From Amphimedon queenslandica (Eukaryota > Porifera > Demospongiae > Haplosclerida > Niphatidae), in contig NW_003546663.1 of the NCBI RefSeq assembly GCF_000090795.2, positions 61,043 to 88,441 of the forward strand: a DNA stretch of 27,399 bases, in the 5' to 3' direction. Numbering within the stretch: position 1 is the stretch's first letter; each line of letters starts with the position of its first letter. The notes under the pieces were generated by a model, which was given only the letters and a program-made list of their open reading frames with translations, had not been told where the DNA came from and searched no databases. Positions 17,589 to 27,180 of this stretch are shown one piece after another. The translations under genes and the position numbers were made by a program.

Positions 17589-20245
17589 TTAATTGTTATC
17601 CTGGGGGCGTATGATTATGTGTTTACCTAAACTGTGAATAGCTTCAGCAGTTATGCTGGGATACATTGACGTAGAAAAACTCCCGTAAATGATGTACTGC
17701 TTAGTCTGCACTGCAATAAAGCCTGATCCACCACCCTAGGGCCAAGACAGAAGGAATCAACAATAATGATAATAATAAGTTATCACACTCATTATAGTAA
17801 CATTATTATAACTCTAGCTGGCACATAAATATTTACACTATAGATCCATTGATAGTGAAAATAAGGAAACTCTATCATGTTCTTAATTAGCTGATAAGGA
17901 TAATAAGGATTATAATTTAGAATAATAAATACAGATAGCAATTAGATCAAAGTATTCATGACATGAAATTGACTAATTTGTCAATTACACTCATGAACCT
18001 TCACATGTACACACATGCATGATCAGATATTCTCAAATGGAGTCCCCTCCTTCTAATTTGTAATTGCATTACACATTACTAAAATTAATTATGAATCTTT
18101 AATATACATGTATATACAGGCTTCTATTTAAGGTTTTTGAGGGGATTCCTCCAAAATTGAGCTTTTGTGCTCAAAAATTGGGCCAAAGTTCTTGTATTAT
18201 ACAGGGTGTTTTAAAAAATTTCAAAAATTTCAAAAAGAGAAATCTCCATTATTATAATTTTTCTTGATACATGTTCTTATGTGGTGTAGAACATTTAAGC
18301 TGATTATCATTGGGGCGAGCATGAGCGAGACCCACACTAATCTGTCTAGGTCTATTTGCGTTACGTTTTGTTTATCAACGGAAGAATACGAAAATTAAAT
18401 TAGTATACTATAATTGATAAATTTGGACCATGTGGGCAAAATTAATTTAGAGGGTGTGGTCAAAAAAGCAAGATGGCGGAAATTTTAACGTGACAAACTC
18501 AGATTGAGTTTCTAACAGAGAGGGGCTGTCTAAAGCATCTCTAAAGGGTGAAGAACTTAAAAGCAGTTTGATCTAAGACTCCTCTAGATTAGTCCTCTCA
18601 TTGACAGAATTAAAATTGTGAGAGAAGCTTGATTAGAAGTTTAGCTTGTCACTTTTTCTCAAAGTATTAGGACAGTTCATTCTTGTCACTTTTACTAGAT
18701 CATTTTGGTCAGTGGTGTTAAATAGTGGGTTTGCTCTGTTCAGACCCTGCCGGACTATGAGGATGGGGTCTGAATATGCATGCACGTTAAGAGCTGGATT
18801 GATTTTATTTCAGTAGTTTTATTTCAAAAAGATGTTAATTGATGGAAGCTTGATTAAAAGTTTAGCTTGGCACATTTTTTTCAAAGTGACAGGATAGTTC
18901 ATCCTTGTCTCTTTTACTGGGTTATTTTGGTTGTGTTAACTGGTGTGTTTGCTCTGTTCAGACCCCGGCCATGAGGCTGGGGTATGAATATGCATGCAGG
19001 CTAAGAACTGGATTTATTATAATTTTAATCTTCTTATCAAACAATGTGAATTGATGGCTCGCCCCCTCAATGTTTACATTCACCTAGTTAAATTTAATTT
19101 TATTATGAATTTTTAAATTTATTCAAAAAATTGGGCCAAAAACAGGTACATGTACTTTGGCCAAATTTTGGCAAAAATTAAAATGAGAGAAATCTCCACT
19201 TTGATAATTTTTCCTAATACAGATTTCTTATGTTGTGTAACTAAAAAGTTTAAACTGACTCTCATTGAATTTAAACTTGCTACAAATTTTTAAAGTTACT
19301 CAAAAAATGGGGCCAAAGTTCCTGTACTGGCCAAATTTTGCCAAAAATTAAAAGGAAAAAATTCTGCATTTTAATAAAATATTATGTACACATGTCCTTA
19401 TGTCATGTAAAAAGTTTGAACTGATTCTGATCAAATTTTGATTAAAAAAATTTTTTTAAGCTACTCCAAAAAAGACATGCATTAGTACTTGTAAGCTCAT
19501 GAAGTACAGTATGTTGTTTAGCTCACTTAGCACACTTTATTATTACATGTGTGATTTCTACTAAAATTAAATTGACTTTTGTGGATTTTATTTTCGTGAA
19601 TCAGAAAGGAATCTTCAAAATTCACGAAATTTGCAACTCTCGAAAAAAAAACCAGTATACAGTACAACCAGTACTTCTATAGTTCAACAGCAGCTACCAT
19701 CTCCTAAACTAGTAACTTCTCCATTTTTTAAAGCAATCCACGTTTCTGTTTCAAGCAAAAATATAGTATCTGTAATTCAATTTGACATACATTGTACATG
19801 TGCATGTACATGTACACGTAATTCTAATTTTACAAAAGGAGTGGAATGAATTGTATAATTATATTTTAATTACATTTGCCCTTAGGTATGTCTTAGATCT
19901 ACATGTACATGTACTACATGTACATGTAATACTGACCTTTTTCCCGTAAATGGAAGTGTTATCTGCTCTCACACATTGATATGACGCTCCATTAAAATCA
20001 ATACCTTCTTCGCGTACTTTCTTAAGCTCATTAAACCCATCAACTAAGGACTGAACTAGGTCTTTACTAGGCTATGGAACGAAATGAGGTGATAGTCAAC
20101 CATTCTTTCAGTTTATAAGCTCTACTTCAAATCCAATCGAGGCTGCCTTTACTGATCCTGATGCTTTCCTGATCAGACAACATGTCTCTACATTCCCAGT
20201 GGCCGTCAGAACCTCCTGCAGTAACTGTTGATGGGTAGAGGACAT
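17589..20245 (-). CDS. PFN4: Profilin-4
   Basis: Three exons on the minus strand: 20245-20126 (40 codons), 20071-19937 (45 codons), 17735-17589 (48 codons and TAA); all introns GT-AG, all phase 0; 133 aa against 129 in human PFN4. The start is the ATG of MSSTHQQLLQEVL, not an upstream in-frame codon at 20320. The order of landmarks fits PFN4 rather than actin-binding profilin 1: PSKDLVQSLVDGFNE, REEGIDFNGASYQCVRADN, SIYGKK, GFIAVQTKQYIIYGSF, SMYPSITAEAIHSLGKH. PFN4 is testis-enriched in mammals and, as I recall, binds phosphoinositides rather than actin; roles in acrosome and flagellum formation have been reported. Intron 2 is 2.2 kb and packed with repeats, whereas intron 1 is 54 nt. It is head to head with FAM228. 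Confidence 0.88.
18121..19530 (-). repeat. Modular dispersed repeat, copy 3 (interrupted)
   Basis: Reverse orientation relative to the 3119 and 7995 copies. Modules carry TTGGGCCAAAGTTCTTGTA, TCTCCATTATTATAATTTTT, ATGTGGTGTAGAA and AAACTGATTCTGATCAAATT; the end reads TTTAGCTCACTTAGCACACT, the reverse of the GTTTCCCACTAAGTGAGC start. It is split by the insertion at 18309-19071. Confidence 0.75.
18309..19071. mobile_element. Nested element with GGGGCGAGC ends and an internal duplication
   Basis: Left ATTGGGGCGAGC (18309-18320) and right GCTCGCCCCCTCAAT (19057-19071) form inverted ends, and the host repeat resumes after it. Inside, 18625-18844 and 18845-19058 are diverged tandem copies of about 215 bp sharing AGTTTAGCTTG, TTTGCTCTGTTCAGACCC, TATGAATATGCATGCA and AATTGATGG. 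No long open frame, so it is non-autonomous. Confidence 0.65.
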
Positions 20246-20402
20246 AAACACTGGGAGGTTTACATGGAATTGTATGGAAATTGGAAAATGATTTTCCCGT
20301 ATTTTTCCGTTTACTGGCAAATTACTGCCCTTTTTTTCTGGATATTTTCTGGATATTTTTAGGATATTGCTATTGACCTATTGTCACCATAGCAACATTA
20401 AC
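20246..20402. promoter_or_regulatory. Divergent promoter PFN4 / FAM228
   Basis: 157 nt between divergent start codons. It contains TTTTCTGGATATTTTCTGGATATTTTTAGGATATT-type direct repeats (three GGATATT units, 20340-20367) and an X-box match at 20383-20396. Confidence 0.7.
20383..20396 (+). promoter_or_regulatory. RFX X-box match between PFN4 and FAM228
   Basis: GTCACCATAGCAAC fits RYYNYYWWRRNRAC at every position and ends 6 nt before the FAM228 ATG. It sits in the shared promoter, so it could serve both genes. Confidence 0.75.
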
Positions 20403-22608
20403 ATGATAACTGTTCATGATAGAGAACTCTGCAGGGAACTCTTGGGGTTTGATCAAGAGAGAGAGGGAGAGGACGAAAAGAAGAGAGTGAATGTTTCACG
20501 GATTCATAGCGAGGCACAGTTCTCCGAAACTGCTACAGCTACTGCATTGTCTCGTACCAACACACACAGTCAACTACTGAGAGCTCAGGAATGGCTCAGT
20601 CGCAAAGCAAGGAGAACCATTGTTGTAAGTACACTATGCACTTGATTCATTATACTTGCTTTCTTTTAATGGTGGTTGCAGTCCTTACCCACTGAGCCTG
20701 ATGTCAAAGCAATACAGTCCATGTGCAGCGAGTTGGAAAAGGAGAGACAAGAACTTTTTAAAGCAAGTCAATTTTAGACTTTGCAAGCAATCACCGGCAA
20801 TATCTTTGTTTCTTTTGTAAAGGAGATTGAGGACTATTTGTCAACTGCAGCTCATTACAAGCAGTGCAAAAAGGAGATGCTCTATCAGAAATGGAAAGAG
20901 CAGGTCTTCCTTCCCTTGCAGTCAGCCATTACAAAGACACTTCAGTATTCCTACTCATTCAATGATACACAGAGAAAGCAGTTATTCAATCAATACCTCC
21001 ATGTGCAGAACAATAAAGTAAAGCATGTAATATGCATACATGTATACTGTATAGCGGGCAAATTTGGAGTGGCTAAATTGTGGTGAATTGCTAAATTTTG
21101 GTGATTGGCGGATTTTTAATTTGGCGAATTTGTGGCCACGTGCCATTGAGCATTATAATGGCTTAAAATGGCGGATTTTTATTTTGGCAAATGGATATCA
21201 AAATGCCAAATTCGCCAAATTTAATCCCCTCCAAAATTACTCGCCATATGGTAATTTATGCACATGTATCACTATACTAGGGCGTATTTTTGGATACTAT
21301 TACAGTGGAGGAGTACAATCCAATGAGACTACACTACATTGCAGCAAGAGCACAGGTAATCATGAAATACATGTACTGTATAGCTAATGGTTTTGTAAAG
21401 TTGTAGTTTTGATTGGCATTTGTATTCAAAAATTATAAATGTATATGCTCAATTTACATTCAAATTCAATAATCGATCACCAAAGAATTACCGACATTTA
21501 CCCATTCAAAATATCAGCTAAATGTACATTGTATAATGGTACTAGAAGAAAAAATTATTATTGGGCTCACTGTTACATATGGTTGTACATGTACATGTAC
21601 AGTACTGCAATAATGCTCAGTTGAATGATTACTAAGGTTTGTAAGGTTTTTAAGGCTTAGTCTTAAGGTGATTTTAGTTGTACACATATAATAATAATAT
21701 TTTTTAATTTTCATCTTCATTTTCTTTCAATAGACTCTTTGTCTTGATGATCCATTGTTATCGCAGCAGAGAGATCATCTCAACGAACTGACTGTCATGC
21801 ATAATTGTGATGTGGGTGTACCAAGTGATGGGTCAAGGAACATACAGACCACTGTGCCATCAGGTTGGACAAGCACTGATCCTGTTCAATGGCTGGCAAT
21901 GAAGCTAATCCAAATAAACAGCGAGGACAGACACAGGAGCAGGTAAAGGCATTTTATGCATGTAAAAAAAACAAAAATCTAATGATATATGATACACCGT
22001 ATAGCGGGTAAATTTGGATGGGCGAAATTTTGGCAAATTGCTAAATTATTTTGGTGATTGGCTGTTTTTAATTTGGCGAATTTGTGGCCACGTGCTATTG
22101 GCCATTGAGCATGCGTATAATGACTCAAAATGGCAGATTTTTATTTTGGCAAATGGCTATCAAAACGCCAAATTTGCCAAGTTTAATCCCCTCTAAAATT
22201 TTCTGCTATAAAATTTTTATAGCGGAAAATTAAATTTTAAATTTAAATTAATTTAAAATTAACTATAAAAATTTTCTGCTATTGGTTTTAATTTTAAAGT
22301 GAAGTACATGTATGCATCGAAAGGTGTCAAATTGCCCAAATTGATACTAGTTGATGCTAGTCAAATTGATACTAGTGTCATTATCATAAACCAGGCTTTA
22401 GATTCAGTCCTTATATAGTCGTCTAGTTATAATAATCATTAATTATTTTTTTAGGCAAAAGGTTAAAGATTATCAAAGTGCTACACACTTTCTCGATGCG
22501 ACCACACTGATCAGAGAAACTGATGATGCAAGTGATGAACCACAAGTTCCTCATAAGACTCCAATCAAATATATAAGAGGAGAAGAAATTAATTTACAAT
22601 GGAGCTAG
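20403..22608 (+). CDS. FAM228: FAM228 family protein
   Basis: Six exons: 20403-20624, 20682-20762, 20823-21017, 21311-21355, 21734-21942, 22455-22608 (TAG); all in phase; 301 aa (human FAM228B about 320). Intron 2 begins GC (AAA|GCAAGT), the others GT; all end AG. Exon 4 is only 45 nt. Recognisable parts: ELEKERQELFKEIEDYLSTA, KKEMLYQKWKEQVFLPLQ, RKQLFNQYLHVQNNKEYNPM, LDDPLLSQQRDHLNE, TDPVQWLAMKLIQINSEDRH and KTPIKYIRGEE. The order helical KEI-x-x-YL / KWxExV-PLQ / EYNP / DPLL / W is how I remember FAM228A/B; the match is from memory. Molecular function is unknown; mammalian relatives are ciliated-cell and testis enriched. PFN4 as head-to-head neighbour, as in vertebrates, raises confidence. 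Introns 3 and 5 each carry a MITE of the TACCGTATAG family. Confidence 0.7.
21045..21253. mobile_element. MITE-like element (FAM228 intron 3)
   Basis: TACTGTATAGCGGGCAAATT at the left; right end reverse complement TACCATATGGCGAGTAATTT. The interior GGCCACGTGCCATTGAGCAT is shared with 3685-3885. It begins 28 nt after the exon 3 donor. Confidence 0.85.
21995..22210. mobile_element. MITE-like element (FAM228 intron 5)
   Basis: Left CACCGTATAGCGGGTAAATT, right side CCCCTCTAAAATTTTCTGCT ATA; the interior again holds GGCCACGTG and GAGCATGCGTATAATG as in 3685-3885. A further AT-rich inverted stretch (AAAATTTTTATAGC ... GCTATTGGTTTT) follows directly. Confidence 0.8.
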
Positions 22609-22744
22609 CTAGTGACCTTATTGTTATGCACATACTACATCTTTTAACTAGTGACTGGAAGTATATGTATTTTATACAATTTAGGGCAACTATTTATTTA
22701 TTTTTGTTTTACATAATGTAACTATAAGATCAAGGTTACCAAAA

Positions 22745-23400
22745 AGACTGTGGCATATTGTACTCAAAATTTGACAAGACAACTTATGTTGCATTGAAAG
22801 TTTGAGCTGATTCCGATCAAAATTGGATTTTTTGGGTATTTCTTAAGTTGCTCCAAAATCGGGCCAAAGTCCCTGTACTATATATAGTACAGTGTCATTG
22901 GCCAGATTTTGCCAAAAATTAAAAGTAGAGAATTCTTCACTTTTATAATTTTTTCTAATGCATATACATGTACTTATGTTGCATTGAAAGTATTGGCAAA
23001 TTTAATCAAACATTGCAAGGATAGAACACTCAATACTTTTCTGATACATGTACATGTTCCTATTATTGTGTAGAATTTTAAGCCTGAGCTGACTCCAATT
23101 AAAATTAGATTTGTAGAAGGAACTCAAAAATTGGGCTAAAGTCTCTGTACACATGTACATGTATAGTACAGGGTATTTGACCATAAATATTATGTCAAAA
23201 TTGGGGAGAAAAATTTTTATTTTTATAATAATTACTATTCATACATTATACATGTACACGTTCTTATGATGTGTAGAAAGTTTGAGCTGATTCCAATCAA
23301 AGATAGATTTTTTTTAATTTCATGTACTAATTGTCAGCTCACTAGCATGCTGTTTAGCCTATATATCTATGGTTTAGCTCACTTAGTGGGAAACACTCAT
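22745..23400 (-). repeat. Modular dispersed repeat, copy 4
   Basis: About three modules in reverse orientation, each with a (GAAA)AGTTTGAGCTGATTCC-like string, an AAAATCGGGCCAAAGTCCCT-like string, a self-complementary GTACTATATATAGTAC core and TTTTATAATTTTTTCTAATG. The end is GGTTTAGCTCACTTAGTGGG AAAC, the exact reverse of the copy 1 start. Confidence 0.8.
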
Positions 23401-23768
23401 TAGGATATGGGTATGTCCAACTGCAACAGGATAACAAAAGATTCTTCATCTACTCTACTTAAAATTTTATGCTGTGTACGTAAATGTACATGTACATGCA
23501 CATAAATTCATAGACACTTTTTGGCAAAAATATCAATAACTTATACAGCTTTAATAATACAGGTATGTGTATGGCATTTGGCCAAAAAATCAGAATTGGC
23601 ACAATTAAACTTGGGTCTTGAGTGTGCAGTACATCTGTACATGCCCAGTACATTTTTGTAACTATTTATCTTGAAAATTGCACAAATTCATGGATGCATG
23701 AGATAGAATTTTGATTTAATAAAGCAACATGACTTTGGCTTGAATTAAAATTATAAGATCTTATGACA

Positions 23769-23976
23769 TACCGTATAGGGGTTATAGTTAACTGGAAATA
23801 AATTTCGCAAATTTCGCATTTTCATTAAATTCGCGAAATTAAATTCAACAAAAGAGGTGTGGCACACTAGGAAAAATGGCTGCAGAAGGTAGATTCGCGA
23901 AAATTTATACCAACAAATGGCAAATCTGGACAAATTCGCGAAACTTTATACCAACAAAATAAAACCCCTATACGTA
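23769..23976. mobile_element. MITE-like element, TACCGTATAGGGGTT subtype
   Basis: Left TACCGTATAGGGGTTATAGT; right end reverse complement TACGTATAGGGGTTTTATTT. The interior is rich in AATTCGCGAAA and AAATTTCGC strings in both orientations. Confidence 0.75.
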
Positions 23977-24257
23977 CATCTATTATGTAAATGTAGATAT
24001 GCGAATGCCAGTGTCTAATGAGTGTATTATGTATTTCTCAATATTCTTATTCTGTTATTTTTAAGACAATCTTTAAATATATTATTTATTCTATAAACAC
24101 ATCAACATAGCAACATACAACGAAACATAAGATCTGTAATAATAATAATAATAACACATTAGCATGAGGCAAATAATTATTATTGTCACTATTGCTTGTT
24201 GAAGTATCTATTAAATCATAAGAAACTTATAAAACATTATATCAATACAAAACTGCC

Positions 24258-25448
24258 TTACTCATGTTTGGCCCATCGTGACAGTTGAATGAGTTGAGCT
24301 GTTTCATTCGAGAAATGACATGCAAACAAGAGCATATTCCTTGGCTGGACTTTAATAGCAAATCTCATGAACAGTAAAGAATATATGCATAATGCTAAAG
24401 AGAGAGAGGGAGAGAGGTAGGAGATACATGCAGGGAGAGAATAGAGGGGGAGAGAGGGAAAAAGAAAGGTAAGAAAGAGAGGGAGAAAGAGAGATGGGAA
24501 GAGAGAGAGAATAGAGGGGGAGAGAGAGAAAGGTAAGAGAGACGGAGAGAGAAAGAGAGAGGAGTAGGAGAAAGCAATGTTAATGATATTCATATCATAA
24601 CTATAATGCTACTAATTTTTTGTGCTTACCAACGGTCATCTTTGGACTGATGTACTTTGGATCTTTCTTCATATCTTGTATAGCAGCTAATGGCAGCCCC
24701 CAGTTAGCAACTGATCATTAATAAAAGAAGAACAGTACCTTACTCACTATAGCCCTGTAGGCCTACTACTTACCTGGTCCCCAGAAATGCTAAAAGTAAA
24801 ACAATAAATTAAATGTAATGAGGAAAATATTGGACTTACGGTGCTGTTGTAGAAGAATACAGTAACGAGAGAAACATAAATAAAAGAAAAATAAGAGGAA
24901 GTAATTTCAGCTTGACTAAACAACTATGCACAATACATGTGAATTCCATTAAGTTCACACCTCACACAGAAATGGGTGGAACATCATTTCATTGATGTAT
25001 GACACAACACTTCATGAAGTACTCATTCAACATATAATGAAAAAAAAATTAATGTGCACATTCGTAATGGAGCCCTTTAATCGACCATTCACAGAAAATA
25101 CATGCTACGATTAATGCAAATCTCCATGGTTGCCATATCCCTAGTCTTGCCCCGCCCGACTACCATATCCCATTCACAAATATTATTGAAGGAGGGTAAC
25201 AAGACACTTTCGTTTATCTACACTCTCCTTATACTGGCCCTAGGCCTCAGACACATGTTATTAAACACCAAATACAAGCAGCATTGTCCGGCATTGGCTG
25301 GACTAGTTTGTTGTCAGTAACACCTCACTAATTGCATACATTTTTAATACTGTGAAACAGTCAGACTAACAATTAAATTGAGTCTTTACCTCATGAAGTA
25401 TGATCTCCATTCAGGAGACCTTAACGGAGCGAGTAATCGGCTAGCCAT
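24258..25448 (-). CDS. MPC1: Mitochondrial pyruvate carrier subunit 1
   Basis: MPC1 pairs with MPC2 in the inner mitochondrial membrane to import pyruvate. Minus-strand exons: 25448-25390 (59 nt), 24843-24840 (4 nt), 24789-24774 (16 nt), 24710-24630 (81 nt), 24394-24258 (137 nt, TAA); total 297 nt, 98 aa (human 109). All introns are GT-AG (about 546, 50, 63 and 235 nt). The protein reads [89 protein letters not shown], closely matching human MPC1 throughout. The 4-nt exon CACC is required: without it the frame shifts and hits a stop in exon 4. The N-terminus is short and has basic/hydrophobic residues suited to inner-membrane targeting. Intron 4 is mostly a long polypyrimidine tract. Divergent from the MMS22L-like gene. 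Confidence 0.92.
24396..24575. repeat. (GA)n purine tract = polypyrimidine tract of MPC1 intron 4
   Basis: About 180 bp of GAGA/GGGAGA-rich purines on the plus strand. On the coding strand it is CT-rich and runs straight into the exon 5 acceptor TTTAG. The Leu/Ser/Pro open frames across it are low-complexity artefacts. Confidence 0.9.
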
Positions 25449-25650
25449 CTTCTTCACTGCTTCTGATCTTCTGCTGCGTTGCTATGCTAAGCCTGACCTC
25501 CTCCTTTATTATTCAATGAATTTTAAATTAGTGTGATCTATGAATATTAAATTTGAAAATATACAAACGTGAACGAAAACTTCACGTTAAAGAACACGTG
25601 CCAGCTGTGCCACGTGGTTTCAGTTGGGCCACAGGGCCAGGGCGGGAAAG
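25449..25650. promoter_or_regulatory. Divergent promoter MPC1 / MMS22L-like with E-boxes
   Basis: 202 nt between divergent start codons. CACGTG E-boxes lie at 25595-25600 and 25611-25616 (16 bp apart) with CAGCTG (25602-25607) between them. An 8-bp perfect inverted repeat AACGTGAA-N7-TTCACGTT lies at 25566-25588. GC content rises near 25620-25650 (CCAGGGCGGGAAAG). Confidence 0.7.
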
Positions 25651-27133
25651 ATGGAAGCGCTGTTTGAGGTTTTTTCTGCCCCTTCTTCTCCCTCATCTCC
25701 CTCATCTCCCTCTCCTCTTCCCGCGTCTCCTTCTAAACCTTCACCTGTTCCTCAATCCTCTCGCTCTAGTGAAGAAGGTAAGACAAGGCCCTTAATCAGT
25801 TCTTGGACTTATTGGCTTGCCACCTGCTTCGCTGACTTTACCTTGCCCACATTTTGTTTTCTATTCTACGCCTTTCTATTTTAGATTTTCCCGTGCTCTA
25901 TTGTTCTTCATTTGCTGGGAGGACTGCCAAGTTACTGCACAATGGATTTGTGAAGCAGGGTCTGTTACAATGGTATGATAATGAGTGTTTAATGGAAGGT
26001 GTGCTTTTGACTTAATAATAATGAAGGATTGGGATTTCTCTTTCCTGTAGTGCAAGGGTTGTACATGTATTTACTGCTTGCCTTGTTTAATGAATAGGAT
26101 TCTTTGTGTGACATTGAAAATGTTATTATGTATGTGACTATGTGCATGTACAACTATGACAGTATCCTGTTCTTAGCTTCTTTGTTTGATTAATTCTACA
26201 ATGTACATGTATGTTCATTCCTTTATCCTGTCTATTCATTGACAGCAGACATCAGGGCTGGTGTTGAGTTTCTGCAGAATAAATTTGAAGCCTTTCAAAA
26301 ATCATCACCCCACCTCTGCTTGTTTATAGTTTATACTGTCAGTCTAGTGTTCAGCCCAATGTATAAACTAGTGGTCTATGGTAGACAATTCCTAACACCA
26401 CATTAACAAATCTTTATTCTAGAAGGGATGGGGATGTGTATACTGCCAATAGTGCAAGGGGTTTATGGGCTAAAGCCTCTCTCACCCTCTTAAAGTAGAA
26501 ATGTCTTAGCACCAGCTAAATTCCTTTTAAAATGTAGCTGTGAAGTACATGTAGCATGTCCATGATCTATAGCCCGTGCTAACTTGCAAAAATTTGCTTT
26601 CACTTTACACGTTCTTATTGATGTTGTTATGCAAATGCAATGTGCTGTTTCTGACTGATGGGTTTAACCATAATTATTTTAAATGTATATACAAATTTTT
26701 AGAAATACATGTACGTGCACCTTGGGCTAGAGTCTATTACAGTATTATTGTGTACTTCTATGATCTAATATTTATAACAGTTCCCAAAGCATTAATATTG
26801 GTGATTGGAAGTTCTGTGAAGAAATCACTTTTGTCCTAAAACTAATTTGCCACATTTACACGCACATATACATGCATATTTTTCATCTTATTGGGCATTC
26901 TTTTTAAATTATTTTTTATTTCTAGTATTTTAGATTGCACTGATTGTTTTCCCCATTGCTTCACTGGTGGATACATTCCTTTGTTTGGTCACATGACAGT
27001 CACATGCTCTTCCTTACATAACAACAATAGCAACAGTTTATTCTTAATATTCAGACACCATTTATACAATATAATCAGCTCTACTGGCAACAGTAAGTAC
27101 TTAACATGTAAATTAATTTGTTTATTATTATAA

Positions 27134-27180
<47 letters not shown>

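Larger units (their letters stand above)
17736..19936. other. PFN4 intron 2: repeat-filled
   Basis: 2.2 kb intron without recognised exons. 17740-18120 is AT-rich unique-looking sequence. Then comes the modular dispersed repeat, interrupted by a separate element (18309-19071), a decayed inverted-repeat relic near 19560-19665, and ACATGT runs near the exon. Confidence 0.7.
22609..24257. other. Tail-to-tail spacer FAM228 / MPC1, repeat-rich
   Basis: Holds the dispersed repeat copy 4 (22745-23400), an inverted-repeat element (23769-23976), ACATGT runs near 23485 and a minus-strand AATAAA (24085-24090) suited to MPC1. No exon was recognised; the short frames are repeat translations. Confidence 0.65.

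Noticed and set aside
24258..24593. A 111-aa minus-strand frame reading through to 24593
   Set aside because: Its C-terminal half is MPC1 exon 5; the upstream half is the CT-rich intron tract, not coding.
25102..25320. 72-aa plus-strand frame in MPC1 intron 1 with hydrophobic stretches and somewhat higher GC
   Set aside because: No family resemblance, no splice context and antisense to MPC1; could be a small nested gene but nothing beyond openness supports it.
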